DNA of 64,000 bases from Rhodeus uyekii (Eukaryota; Chordata; Actinopteri; Cypriniformes; Acheilognathidae): NCBI GenBank assembly GCA_037043235.1, contig JAWRVZ010000041.1:1105001-1169000 (forward strand). The letters run 5' to 3'. Position 1 is the first letter of the stretch, and every line of letters begins with the position of its first letter. Positions 46,587 to 59,189 of this stretch are shown in pieces. The translations under genes were made by a program, and so were the position numbers. Below the pieces are notes generated by a model. That model saw only the letters and a program-made list of their open reading frames with translations. It was not told where the DNA came from and did not search any database.

Positions 46587-46817
46587 TTGCTGTGGTTGTT
46601 ATATATCATTTCTCTGTGCACAACAAGTCCCATTCTACAGTTTTTTTCTCATTTGAGAAGCTGTTTAACTCAAATATGCAAAACAATAGCAAAGAAAAGA
46701 TGATCGCAATTTCCACTTCAAGGTGAAGTGAGATATGTTTTTCTAGCAGGTTCTCTTCTAAAGAGGTTTTAAACAGATCATTCCCAAATGCAATATTGTT
46801 TGAGTAAATGTTGGTCT
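46587..46817. repeat. Local duplication, copy 2 (partner 41522-41749)
   Basis: Same orientation and nearly identical to copy 1. Small T-run length differences account for the 3-bp size difference. Confidence 0.9.
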
Positions 46818-46918
46818 AACAGCATTCTTTTACATTAGACTTTAAATTCATACAAATGCACCCATTTCAATTAATGACTCAAGACATTAGTCAGAGGAGA
46901 TGCTATATTTACAGTATA

Positions 46919-47294
46919 CAGTAATCCCTCGTTTATCGCGGTTAATGTGTAACCCCTCGTGATAGGTGAAAAGCTGCAAAGTAGGATCAGCCAATCAGCT
47001 CACGGGATACATCCACTCGTGCTCTCATTGGTCGGTCTCACACCGGGAACCAATCACGTATCTCGTCTGAGTGCCCGTGCGTGTGTACAAAGCCTCTGAG
47101 AGAGTTTCTCTCTTTGTCTGGCATCCTGAGAAACTGTTTCTCTCGCGCATCACGATAAAACAACACTGCTTTCCGTAATACGACTGCCGATATGGTGGTA
47201 TTTTTGAACTTTTATTTTTTTATGAATATTTTTGAAAAATCTGCAATGCACTGAGGCCGCGAAATTTGACCAGCGAAGTGGCGAGGGATTACTG
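46919..47294. mobile_element. 376-bp Tigger/pogo-like MITE
   Basis: Ends cagtaatccctcg (46919-46931) and its exact complement (47282-47294) form 13-bp inverted repeats. TA dinucleotides flank both sides (46917-46918, 47295-47296), the target duplication of pogo/Tc1 elements. The end sequence is of the Tigger type. No transposase remains. Confidence 0.85.
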
Positions 47295-47296
47295 TA

Positions 47297-48452
47297 GTAT
47301 TAAACATTGGATATTGCTCAAACAATCATCAAATAATATCAGAGTACCGGATAACAATGAAGGTAAAGTACAATAAATCATACATCAACTAAAATGTCCT
47401 TATTACTAGTTTCAATTGAATAATAGCTTGTGCGATGCAGGTTCCAATTAAATGTTAATTTGTAAATGCAGCATAAACGTATTAAACTGCTTTTAATATC
47501 TATCTATGTGTTTCACTCGTTTGACAGAGCTGCCCCAGCCTGATTTGCTGATGTACATTTCTGAGAAGTTCTAAGAGCCTTGCATGTGCTTTAAAATAAT
47601 ATGTGAGTTTCTTTTGTTTTTCAGTGTATATGTGTCGTTGAGGTCACATTCGTTTGGCCGGTTGGAGGTCAGAGTGGTCATTATTGTGTTGTTCTTTGTT
47701 CTATTTCATTATGCCAAAGTCTTTAACATCCCCTCAAGGCTTTATCATAGGTATGACTTTGTGTGTCAAAAATGTTGCTTGTTTTAAATCGAGATGACCT
47801 TATGGGTATTTAGGATATACTTATTTTGTCCTACCTTCAGCTCTTTGTTCAAAACGCATAATATGAATAAATAGAAACACGTCAGCCATTTTTATAACCG
47901 AGTATGACAAGTGCTCACAGACCGATGCACAGACTCCAGTCTACTGAACGTCCCCAAGGACACGTCATCTCTCACGAGGGCTTTTTAAAATAGCATCACT
48001 TCCTAAACAGCTTTCAGGTTTTTGACCAGGGGAAAGAGTTGCAAGAGTGTCTTTTCCCAGCTACAATGGCCATATATCAGCCAGTTGGGAGACAGGAGGT
48101 CAGTTCATGGAGAGATGTACAAATAACCTTCGTGGACCACAAATATCTTCTGTGCAAACAGAACTGATGTGGTAATTGACATTGATTGGCTAAAGATTAT
48201 ACAATGCCAAAATGTACAGTGACTGAACCCATGGACTGTACTGTACTGAATCTTGTGAAAACAAGCATAAAATCCCTATAATCAAGACTATGGCATAGTA
48301 TAGTATACTATACTATACTACAGAAGACTATAGTAGTCTTGATTTTGTAGTTCGATGTTAATTTTCTTTTTTTTTCAATGAATCTTTCCCTTTAAATTCT
48401 TGCAGTAATGCAATAACAAGATTGTTCATTCATTAATTCATTCACTGGTCTG

Positions 48453-48501
<49 letters not shown>

Positions 48502-51500
48502 CTCTAATGTTGATTATCCATACTATATTTACTATAATATAATACAGTATTTTCTGCATTATAGTCAAATAAATCACTTTTTTAATTTAATGTTAATTTT
48601 TGTTTTAAATTATCACTATGAAAAATGAAATATTTTACAGTTTAAATAATTTGTATTAAGCAAATAATTATTTTTAAATTATTTTAACTGCAGTAAGAAG
48701 AATAAGGCTTTTGTTTTCTTGATGAATTATGATCTGAACTCGTAATTTGGTTTGTTCTTTGAGCCCTAAAAGCGGACAAAAAATTACATCAGCTGAATAA
48801 GTCTTGTTTACCTTCCAGTCAGAAAACTGGGGAAATTTATTTTCCATCCATTTCAGCTCAAAATGCAGTTTTGGAAAATGCTCAGGGGAATGCTGTTTCC
48901 TAAGTAGATCCAATCGCCAGAACATAACATCAAAATACTATTACAGTGAACATTTTCAGCATCACATTATGTTGATATTATAATACAATATGTGAATTAT
49001 TTGAGCTAGAGCCAGTTTGTCAATACATATCAGATCCCAATTATGTTTCACCGGTAATGATACAGTAAGTTCCAAATTGCTTCATTTACAATTTCTGACT
49101 TTTGTTCACAGTAAGGAGCACCAGTACGATCAATCACTGGTTCAACGCTGATTCTTAGTGACACTTTTGGAAAGTCCTGGTAAGAAGTTATCGATTCCAG
49201 AAAGGAAAATGAGTGACCGCTTTCCACTTTGAGAGCAATTGCCACAAGCGAATCTTCCATCTGAACTGCACACAATCACATTCCTCTTTATTGGAAAAAC
49301 AGTGAAGCCAGTTCAGGGACACTTTAATTGAATTCACTCTCTATAATATTCAAATCAAGCCCATCGCTGGCAAATAGTAAGCATTTTCTATTTCCAACGG
49401 TGACAGTTGGTGTGTCTGTGCAGGTGATGGGGAAAACCCTACTCGTATCCCAGACATTTTTCTTTTCATTTCATTAAAATGTGTTATTATCTATATAATG
49501 ATTCTGTCTTTGTGACATGTCAATGTTTCAGCAAACAAATCAATCCAACGGTTATCAAGGTTGGGGTTTCCAACAATATGCAATCAAGGAGGAAAGGATT
49601 GCTGCATTTTTCTTGTCAGTCAATTGATAAGAACGTTGGGGGGAAATCTCCCCCCACCCCAGGAAATGAGGTAAAAGATTTTTGTCTGTAAAAGAAAACA
49701 ATAAATACACTTATGTAAATAAATAAATAAACACACAACAATGGTTCCTTTTGTTGTGCTGTGACTCAGATATAAATACACAGCATAGTGTTTGAGATTG
49801 CAGTCAGGTCTTGTATTGCCACCGCTCATCTCACGTCCCCAGAGAGTGTCTGTTCTCAAACGGTGGAAATATGAAGTATGATCCATCCAAAATGGTTTTT
49901 CCTGAATCTTCTTTCTTTTTTCATAATGTGAAAATGAAGCATGATTACATTACAGTCCCTAGTCTGCAGTCTTTGTACATATCTTTGACTTTCTGCATTT
50001 TGAGTATTTCCTTCTAAGGACCACATCAAACATTTTTATATTTACAATTATTTTCACCATGCAAACACCTCAGAGCTCTTTAAGCAGGTTTGTCAGAAGA
50101 AGCAGCAGAAGAAAAATAAATGGTTCTGTTAGAATGATTTCAGAAGGACCACATAACACTGAAGACTAGCTCATAACAGAAATAAATTGTGTTTAAAAAA
50201 ACAGTTATTTTTTAATACTATACTATACTAATTCATACTTTCACAATATTACTGCTTTTTCTGTATTTTTTTTAATCAAATAAGAGACTTTATAACCAAA
50301 CAAATAAAAAAGTGTAGTTTGTATATATAAATGTATATATGTATATATATATATATATATATAAATATATTTAAAGAAAATTGTAAATGTTTTGTATGTT
50401 CCATGACTTTTCATAATATGATGAGATTATGAACAAATGTTCAACTGCAACAGAAGTATTACAAGCGTCCTCATTCCTTTAAATGTTTCGATTTGCATGT
50501 GAGCGGGCTTGTTTTCTTGAAACTATTTTAGGAATTCTGCACTTGTGCTTATTTAACCAACCTTGGTGTGATCTACTGTCGTTTTCACTGTTTCTCATCC
50601 ATAATGTCATAAATCCCTGATTTTTGTCTGAGGCTGCATTAAGAGCGGAAAATCTCTGCCGTTGTACTCCCTTGACTCCCTGCTCCAGGTCTGTGCCATT
50701 AGTGAGGCATACGTGCAGCGCTCCAAGTCAGCATACAGAGGGACTGGCAGACTTGTGCGGGGTTTGACTGCGAATGGGGATGAGCTGTTTTACATTCAGC
50801 AGGGGTGGCTGATGTAGTTTGTAGACACAGGGCCCTGCCAGGCCCTCTCAGTCTCAGCATAATGCCAGCAGGATCCGAAATGCCACCTCCAACTGCCAGC
50901 CCACTGCAACGGATGTTCCTTTGCTTCAGGCATGAGGATTTGAGCTAAATGAGACGATATGAGTACGTGTGGGAATAAATATACATCAGTGCATGTTTGT
51001 GTGTGCCTGTATGTGTGCGTGCGTGTGCGTGTGTGTGTGTTTATTTGTTCAGCAGTCAGTTTGATTTGTCTCTCCTTCGCTATGAGATATGCTCCACAGT
51101 ATAAACAACACCACACCCAGTGAGCATGCATTCACCCTGACCCAGCCACGCTGCCACCCGCTCCTTTCTTGTGCCAAGACCATTAGCCAAGTGGACCATG
51201 CATCCACCAGGCCAATCATTCACTTCAGATTCACAGCCACACATTCATCATTATCTGGGTATGAGGTACCAGCTTTGTACTTGTCAATGCAGGAATAATT
51301 CACTGAAGTTGGTTGCACTCAGTATGTGGATTTCCTGTGAGTAGTGGCATGTTGTGATCCCTTTGTTGCATTTCTTTTTTTTATTCCAATATAAATGTAG
51401 ATTTCATCATTTCTGTTTCGTGTTTTGAATTTTCTTGTCGAATGGTTTTCATTTTCACCACTTGCTTTACACTGCCAGGCTCTCTCACCTCTACATGCCC

Positions 51501-51566
51501 ATGATCACCTTCCCCTGAGGATTAATCACACACACCTGCACCTTCTATAGTTTAGGAACTCTGGTT
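47297..51566. other. Noncoding stretch with microsatellites
   Basis: Contains a 20-bp perfect palindrome at 48296-48315 inside an outer inverted repeat (48280-48290, 48334-48344), an AT tract at 50321-50370 and a GT-rich tract at 51000-51045. 49.05-49.3 kb and 50.6-50.96 kb look unique. No gene is supported. Confidence 0.45.
48453..48500 (+). repeat. (ATCT)12 microsatellite
   Basis: Twelve uninterrupted tetranucleotide units. Confidence 0.98.
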
Positions 51567-51902
51567 CTAGGACCTGTATCGGAGCTCCTTGTCGACGTGT
51601 AATACTATTGTTCTTTATGGGTGGGGAGTTATCCTGAGGTGTCAAGAGTGATCCAGAGTGTCGCTACCCACTACCCTTCCCTAAAAACAGGAGAGTCAGG
51701 CCGACAGTCTCAGGCTCAGCCCTCTGACATGGGGCCGAATCTGTGAACCACCTCTCCGCTAAGACGGCTATGAGCACATTGGCGATCTTCCTCAACCGCA
51801 GCCTCCGAGTTGGGTTGATTTGGGGAGTCGCCCCCTTCTAGAGTTTCTAGCAGGTTCTAGTTTCTAGGACCCGTAGCTGATGCTCCTTGTCAACGCGTAA
51901 GT
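51567..51902 (+). repeat. Duplicated leader block of DIRS-like relic
   Basis: 'ttctaggacc' followed by 'gctccttgtc-acg-gtaa' occurs at 51567-51605 and again at 51868-51902, about 302 bp apart. This indicates a tandem duplication within the relic. Confidence 0.6.
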
Positions 51903-52577
51903 TATCGACGGATGCACCCTTACGATTTTGGAGTGGTCTGGAGGGATACTTTGGTCACGTATCTACACCTACCAGAGTTGTCCCAATGGGTTCTGCAAGG
52001 CAGACAACTTGTTGTCCATAATCTGGCAACAAGTGTTGTCCATAATCCGGCTTTGTGGCTGCCTATTTTATGGGAGTAGGCGTCCTGTCGAAGCAGGGGC
52101 CGAGGCCCGGGGAAAATTGGGGAACTTCCTGCGGTTCTCTGCGGTATCCGCCTCTTTCTTCCAGACCCTCTTTGGGGCTTCGGATGTGGCTGAGGCTACG
52201 TCCGTATCTTTCCCCGATTGCCCTGCTGGAGAGTTCTGGAGAGAGTAAGTATCTCTGTGCTTGGCCTCCAAGGGTTCTCTCAACTGATGTTGCTGAGACC
52301 ACTCTCCCCACCACGAGGAAACTGTACACCCCTAAGTCGTGCTGTTTCCTGCGGGACAGCTTCAATACAGGGTTCTCTCCTCCCACCCGAGTTTACGTGG
52401 CTTGAGGCTTCTGTTCTCTGCCCCCTTGGTGATCATGGCCAGGATTCAAGAACAAGTTCATTCCAGTGTGAGCCCTGGGCCCTTATGTCTACTAGATCTC
52501 CCTGTGATGTATTACGGACCAGCTGTTTTTCTGCACATGACCCTCGAGTGGACCCCAGCATCTAAAATACTTTGAGC
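51903..52577 (+). mobile_element. Unresolved body of DIRS-like relic
   Basis: Moderately GC-rich sequence lying between the duplicated leader and the recombinase remnant. Overlapping short frames exist but show no clear reverse transcriptase or RNase H motif. It may be a decayed coding region. Confidence 0.35.
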
Positions 52578-52779
52578 AGATTGATAGCTGAGGCTATCTC
52601 TCTGGCTTGGGAGTCGACCAGATTTCCTTCTCCTTGAGGTTCCGTGCCCACTCCACTAGGAGCCTGGCTGCCTCTATGGCTTCCAGGGGTCTCCCTTGCT
52701 TATGTTTGTGCTGCGGCAGGCTGGTCCTCCCTGCACATATTCCAGAGGTTCTACCAGTTTGACCTCTACTCAACACACC
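52578..52779 (+). pseudogene. DIRS-like tyrosine recombinase, C-terminal remnant
   Basis: Three overlapping frames together outline the end of a DIRS-type tyrosine recombinase, the integrase of this retroelement order. Frame one gives RLIAEAISLAWES from 52578. A shifted frame gives RAHSTRSLAASMASRG from 52643, holding the HxxR pair (His 52649, Arg 52658). Back in the first frame comes VSLAYVCAAAGW, then FQRFYQFD, where the Tyr at 52752-52754 is the expected nucleophile. A TGA at 52635 and two frame changes disable it. The motif order and spacing are characteristic; other tyrosine-recombinase retroelements (Ngaro) are a weaker alternative. Confidence 0.7.
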
Positions 52780-52819
52780 TGTGACCGGTGTCACTGATGT
52801 GGCGCTGGCATATCGTTTC

Positions 52820-53163
52820 CCTAGCAGTTCGATGCAGCTCGAGTTCCTATGAAAGGGAACGTCTCGGGTTGCGTATGTAACCTTAGTTCCCTAAGAGGGA
52901 ACAAGAAGCTGTGTCATTTGCCTCAGCTCCTTGCGCCTCCGGGCTTGCTTCAGACACTCTCTAAGCTGCTGCTTCTGGTTCCCGGCGCCCTTTTATGATC
53001 CTGGAACATAACGTCACTGACCCGTGACGATTATTCCACAATCGCGCAATCGATTTCACAGTACTTCACGAGACTACATACCAAGGCATTGCCCTAGCAT
53101 TTTGACGCAGCGTCTCATAGCCCCTTAAGGAACCAAGGTTACATACGTAATCCGAGACATTTT
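52820..53163. mobile_element. Inverted palindromic terminal modules after the recombinase relic
   Basis: A junction block (cgatgcagctcgagttcc) is followed by a module at 52856-52918 (gtctcgggttgcgtatgtaa, then a gttccct...agagggaac hairpin). An inverted copy lies at 53104-53163. The pair spans about 305 bp and matches the modules at 34.1 and 36.8 kb with substitutions. Confidence 0.75.
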
Positions 53164-55641
53164 GTTTTTCCCATTTTCACACTTTTGTTGTTAGAATAGT
53201 ATATAGACAAACAACAATAAATAAGACAAACAATCACACAAAGCACTACTGAAGACACAGAAGCTGCTCACTGTTTGCCATGTCATGCCTATATAGGTTA
53301 CTGGTTCATGATGTCACCTGCTTCTGATATCCCTTCACATGATTGTTTCGATTGTACATGTGCTTCATGACGCAGTCACACAGAACCGTTCACAGAACCA
53401 TACTGCTTAACACAGCTTGAGTTCCCTTGAAAGGGAACAAATTACATTATGGATGACAGTAAAAACTGCAGCAGATCGCACAAAGCAAACGTGCAGAATT
53501 CCTAAAATAATTCCATGAAAATAAGCATGTTTGGATCTAAATGCTTAAAGTATGGGCTTTTTACTGTTAATAGATACAAAAACACACTGCTACTGGTGCA
53601 AAAACAGACTGACATAAATCCTATAGCAGATCTAGACAGGTGGAGCTGAGGGAGGTAGAGGATTTCAGAGGAACTCTGATAGCGTACTGCAGGAGTAGCT
53701 TACACTCTAAGCTATTCTAGACTATTTAAATGTTGAGCAAACAATCTCATTGGTTGCAGGATCAGCAGAGGCCAGTCAGCTTGTGACATGCGGTAATTAT
53801 GTGGTTGTTGCAGAATTCAGCCTAAGCCCTTTAGAGTTTCATACATGCATACTGATGCTTGCATTGCTGCAACAATAATAATTACAGAAATATTGTATCA
53901 CAAATATTTGGTTTAACGTTGAATTATTACAACCTTATCATATTTTTGGCTAATATTATTGGCCTTCTTTTAAGATAATTAATTATCAAATCTTTTTTAA
54001 GCATTACAAGTGTATTGATGGTGGCAAGAGGTACACCTTTAATTTATTCTCTTCTAAACTCCTCAATCAAACGCAAGTAAAAGTGACAGTTGAATAAATG
54101 ATTGTAACTTATCTTCTGCGCCCTTTTTGAAAGTTTATCTCCTGGTATCTCTGTTGGTCAGTGTTGCTTTATAAAATTAAGACCTTGCTTTATCTAACTA
54201 TTCTATGTACGTCATAAATCAATGTTCATTCAGTTAATTTTATTGTTGTACTGTCAGTTATTTTCTCTTTCAAACATTTTGAGGTGTCTCTTACCTGCTA
54301 GACATGGTATAATAAAATATAACACTAAACAAGAAGCTGTTAGAATTTGGTACTGTCTGCTATGACACACTTGGGATGTCATCACCAGCCATTCAGTGTG
54401 AAATCTAATATTGGCAGTCTATGATATCTGTGTGTGAAAGTGTATAGGCCCATGCTGTGACAAAGCAAAGAGATGAATCAAAAGCAGGTCTAACTGAGCT
54501 ATTATTGGCCAATGTAGGACTCTCTAAACTTTCCCCACTTGGCCATTGTTTATGGCTACATCCCACAGATTTACAGCGCTGTGTGTTTTATCAAGTACCA
54601 TCAGAGGGTACGAATGAGTCGGCAATAGCCGACGTCAGCGCTTTCAGCCAGGCACCATACCGTGATCCATGGCAGATCTAACAGCGTCCAGGGACCCGTT
54701 TTTGTTTTTGCACTTTACTATATGTGCTTTTATTTTATCTCTGCTTCTTTTAGAAAGCACTGCATCATCATATTGAGCTGATCTCAGTGGAGAGATTACT
54801 TTAAATGATTGTGAGTCATTGTTTTAGAAGGGCCTGCAGGACGAGCACTGGGAACAGGGGAGAATAATATCACAGTCCAACTATTGACAGTTTCTTGAAC
54901 TAAACCACAGCAGTGCAAAACATACAAAAACATCCTTCAGTACAAGATCCAAAGAGAAAGTGTACTCCTACAGTATGGTGTTTAAATTCTAAACTGTGCA
55001 GTTTTTGTCCTAATTAGCCACAACTACTTTAGGGTATTTTCTATCCGCTTGATAAGTTGAAACATATTGACCTTCCAATAATAGTTTCCGGATCCAAGTT
55101 CACCCTCTATTGTATTTCTAGAGAGAATAGTATCTCAACAGATGTTTATGAGCACTATTTTTTATAGCACACCTTTAAGGTATGCTTTTAAAAACTCAGT
55201 ATGCATTACAGTCTGCAGGCCCAAGGAATTCCTGACTCAATTCAGAAAAGATTAATGAAAACATGAAGTACCTCCATTACATTTTGAAATTAGCAGTGGA
55301 GGCGTAGGATGAGATGTGTAACAAATTAGTCCTAGTCTTAAGAAACGTTTTGAAGACAAAAAGCTTACAAATGTCTTGAAATGAAACATCTAGTAATTGT
55401 TGCATTTGCAGAATAATTGACTCCTGGCACTTAAATTATTATAGAAAATATTGCAAACGCTATGTGTAAAGGCCCCAGTATATTTCAAGAAAATCGAAGA
55501 ATAAACTGGTGTGTCACTTCAAATCAAATCAATATTTTTTGGGGGGTGTTATGGGAGATTGAAAAGTTTGCTTCAGTTGATACACCCCTATGAACTGCCA
55601 TTAGTCCTCAGCTATTACATGATAGATAGATGTGCTCTGAA
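53164..55641. other. Noncoding stretch
   Basis: At 53410-53446 another copy of the end text (cttgagttcccttgaaaggg) occurs, so the relic may extend to there. Beyond it no elements or genes are recognised. Confidence 0.45.
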
Positions 55642-56442
55642 GCCCTGTTTACACCTGGTATTGAGATGCATTTTGGTTGAGCGATCACAGGTATAAGGTA
55701 GACACGTTATTTTGCTTAAATTTGCAAAGTTTGGGGGGAGCCCGAAATCTCATCTCCTCATCAGCAATTATCGTGCCTAATCATATTACCATGAGAGGAA
55801 GCCTAGACATATACTCAGTTAATTCCTCAACAATTTTCAGCATCCCTCCACCATCCAGACTCCTCACTCTCTGCTTGTTCCTACCGCAGCCAGGAATACG
55901 GGGGGAAGTACTCTGGGCTTCTGGGCCATGTACCGACCTTGGAGCCAATCTTCAGACACTACTATTCTCTTTTGTCCACTTTCGACCACTTCTGGTCTGA
56001 TTTCTTTGAGACGAGAGGTCTTTGGATGGGTGGACGATGGAATTCATCTTTGTTTCTGCTCTGATAAAAGACCACAACGAATGCGATTAGTGCATTTTAA
56101 AAATCAGGAATGGTGAGAGAACATTGTACTTGGCAGATTTTTGAAATCATTTCAAATCATACACTCATACATCGTACAGATCTTCAACCGATAAAGTTTA
56201 AACCCCTCTGGCTAGTATACTTCCCATTATGTTTATACAAGTAGGTGCAGAGTAGCAGTCTTTTGTGGCTGTTTGAATGCATTTTACCACATGAGCATCT
56301 ACACAATGAAATAAAATCTTTCAAAGGTGTTTCCCCTGTTGTATTGGTCGAACATAGACAAGTTGAAAACATTTTAGTCCTTTATTTGCATCACCCAGTT
56401 GTGATCAGATTGACAATAATGCTTATCAGGTGTAAACTAGGC
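55642..56442. mobile_element. 801-bp non-autonomous DNA element
   Basis: The 5' end gccctgtttacacctgg is matched by an inverted 3' end caggtgtaaactaggc (about 15 of 17). The 'gtttacacctgg' end with 'gatgcattttgg' following is a widespread fish repeat terminus. No transposase; target duplication not clear. Confidence 0.6.
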
Positions 56443-58070
56443 CTATCTTTTTTTATGTGGACATAAAAGTTATTAAGTCAAAAGTTAAAAGTCTAGTTAA
56501 GGTTAAGGTCTTCTTCGGTCTGATGAGTTGCAAGTCAGTCCAAACAAGAAGAAACATGAAAACACTGGAGAGCCGTTTTATAGTTGGAGTTGTTATAGAA
56601 GTTGTAGTCGTTATTGCCAGCAACACTTATACAGTTTAGCATTTCATGCTAAATAGTGTACATTTTTAAAGTTATAAAGTAAAAGTTTTTGAAGTAATCT
56701 ATTGTATAAAGTGCTAAATAAACTCAACTAGGATGCTGAATTGCATTGCTTGTGCAAACATATTTGCATCGCTATAATCAGATAGAGTATGTATTACCAC
56801 CTTGGGTATGCATAGTTTTTCTAATAAACAGCCGCTCAGAAATTACTCCTTACGTTTTAAAACACAAGGGCCCCAAAGCCCCAAACTGAGATGCAATATA
56901 TTATTTTGTCAATGTCACAAATTATATTGTCAAAAAATGTTATATTTGTTTTAATATAAGCATGTCAATGGTCCACAGTCCACAGTTATCCATTTTGCAC
57001 TCAAGTAGAGGGATATGTATTATGTCACCTTTTTTGTACTAAATACAATAAATTGTCAGCTCTAGTCAAAATATATTCACCTTGTGAATTAAGGTCATTT
57101 GAAAGTTGACCAAATGGATGACGTGAGGAGCACTTATTCAGCTGCTTGTGTGTGTGCTTATTAGAGTGAGAGAGTTTTTCAAATGTCCTCTCCTTATCCT
57201 TCCACGCTAAACGCACCAATAATATTTGCTCCAAGTGTTGACAAGCTTTATCTTTGTTCAAGGTTTACACTCAAAGAATTCAAATGAGCCTCTGTTTTGT
57301 TGCCAAGGAGTCGCCTAATCAAAGTCACTGAATTGTTGCTGTGACAAATTTAATTAATTTTCTTTTGTTCCCGTTGAGTGACACCATTCCTTTCTTTCCC
57401 TCCAGCGAGCTATCGGCAAATTATTCCACCACCTAATGTCCTTATTCATATCAGCACAGCTACCAAGGAAACTTCGTCATTGATATCACTCCTGTTATTC
57501 AGAAGAGGGCTGCTGGAGTAACACAAAAGTATTTTGGCATTCATAAACCCTCCACTGAGACCAAGAGCAGGAGATCACGAAAGGCGGACCCTCCAAGGTA
57601 GATATGGCAATTGTATTTTTGGAATAACTGGTATATTCTCCAGTTAAGCCATCTAGATAAAATTGTTTTATATATTGGCAAAGCTATTAAATTGAGATAA
57701 ATTACGATTTCTCCACAATATAGCTGTGTTTTTTCTAAACACATATTATGACCTTGACTGTTGTTATTGTTAACTATTAAAATAGTTTTCAGTAATTAAA
57801 ATAAAGCTGAAATAAAATAAAATATAATATAAATATTTGAGGAATAATTGGGACAGTCACCTCTATGGCAAATTTATTCCAATTTGTCTGAATTTCAACT
57901 AACCTAAACTAAAATTACAAATGTTGCATTGGCAGCTAGTTTGAGTTGAAGTACTAAAATTCCAAAAACTAAAACTGAAATTAAAATAAATTAAACCTAT
58001 AAAGGTCAACAAGTATGTTCCTGAAGTAAAAACTGAAAATTACACCAATCAAAGCTTTGAAAAAGTCTCA
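56443..58070. other. Noncoding stretch
   Basis: 57.78-58.06 kb is an A-rich 'aactaaaactgaaat'-type dispersed repeat. 57.1-57.55 kb looks unique. No genes. Confidence 0.45.
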
Positions 58071-58260
58071 GGTTACTATTGTAACCATAGTTCCCTGAGT
58101 ACAGGGAACAAGATGCTGCGTCCCCTAGGGGTCGCTTTGGGGAATATTTCGGTATGAACTTGACATTGACCAGCGGCCGCCTATGATGTCACCACAGGTT
58201 CGACTGCAGGTATAAAAGTGGCACCTGAACAGTACGTCATCCTGAAGCAGTTTCATACAG
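58071..58260. mobile_element. Isolated palindromic terminal module with TATA-like box
   Basis: Contains gtctcaggttactattgtaa, a gttccctgag...cagggaac hairpin and gatgctgcgtcccctagggg, so it is a diverged copy of the 36757 module. About 130 bp further on a TATAAAAG box lies near 58211, which could be the promoter of a terminal repeat. No second end was found nearby. Confidence 0.6.
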
Positions 58261-59189
58261 ACATGGCAGACATTAGATAAATGCTGCTTATAAAGTTCAT
58301 TGAGGTTATCCAGCTTTTACAAATCCAAATCCATTTTTCCTAGCGTTTGACAATCGTGTTCCAATGGCGATTACGTGCGGGTGAACCTGATGGTTGGCAT
58401 ATTTGTTTCTTTTTTCTTTTTTTGCTTAATGCTTTTGTGCTTTATCACACTGAGAGGTGTAAATTCTAGTCGGTGGATGAAAGGAGAGAAAGGCAAACAA
58501 TATTTTCTCAAAACTGGTGTGAGGTAGAAGCAAGTCCTGCAAAATAATGACCCTGCTGAAATCCTCAAAAACACAAAGAATTCCCTCTGCCCAGCCGCTG
58601 TGTGATAAATAACAGTGTCAGCTTCTCAAAATGGATGTTTGGAGTAAAAACATTGAGGAAATGTACTTCAGTACAGGCGGGTTCAGCTGAAATGGTTCCC
58701 CCACACACACCATCCATCATTATAGCCCCAGACCACGGAGACACATGTTCAACTGCGGCCTTTAGGTTCTCTTTTCATTAAGTCTTTCATAGGCATTAAG
58801 TGCTGTCCACTCGACTGTCCGCTTCAATCCTCTGCGCTCTGATGTTCCAGTGAAGTGAAATTAAATCAAATCCTCATTCCCAGACTCTGATGATTTATGA
58901 GTGTAAAATGAGATGGACATAATCGAATCTCTATGCATAAGGACGAGCCACTATGACTGAGATATAGCCTGAACTGTGATGACGTCGGGTCAGTTGAGCA
59001 CGATTTTGACCGACCTGCACCGCATTGCATAAATACTTCACTGGCCTGTTATGATTTACGCAAACCGTAGCCAGTTCCAGCTGGATTCAGACTGAAAGCA
59101 TTGCATCACTAGAGAGCATTTCTTTCAATGGGATTTCTGTATCTTTAAAAAAGTTCCAGAAGTGGGTTTTCACAACGATGCCATACACT
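58261..59189. other. Noncoding stretch
   Basis: No element or gene recognised; composition suggests unique sequence. Confidence 0.45.

Noticed and set aside
49048..49275. 75-residue minus-strand exon candidate
   Set aside because: Reads like a protein, but I could match it to no family and see no convincing splice sites at both edges.
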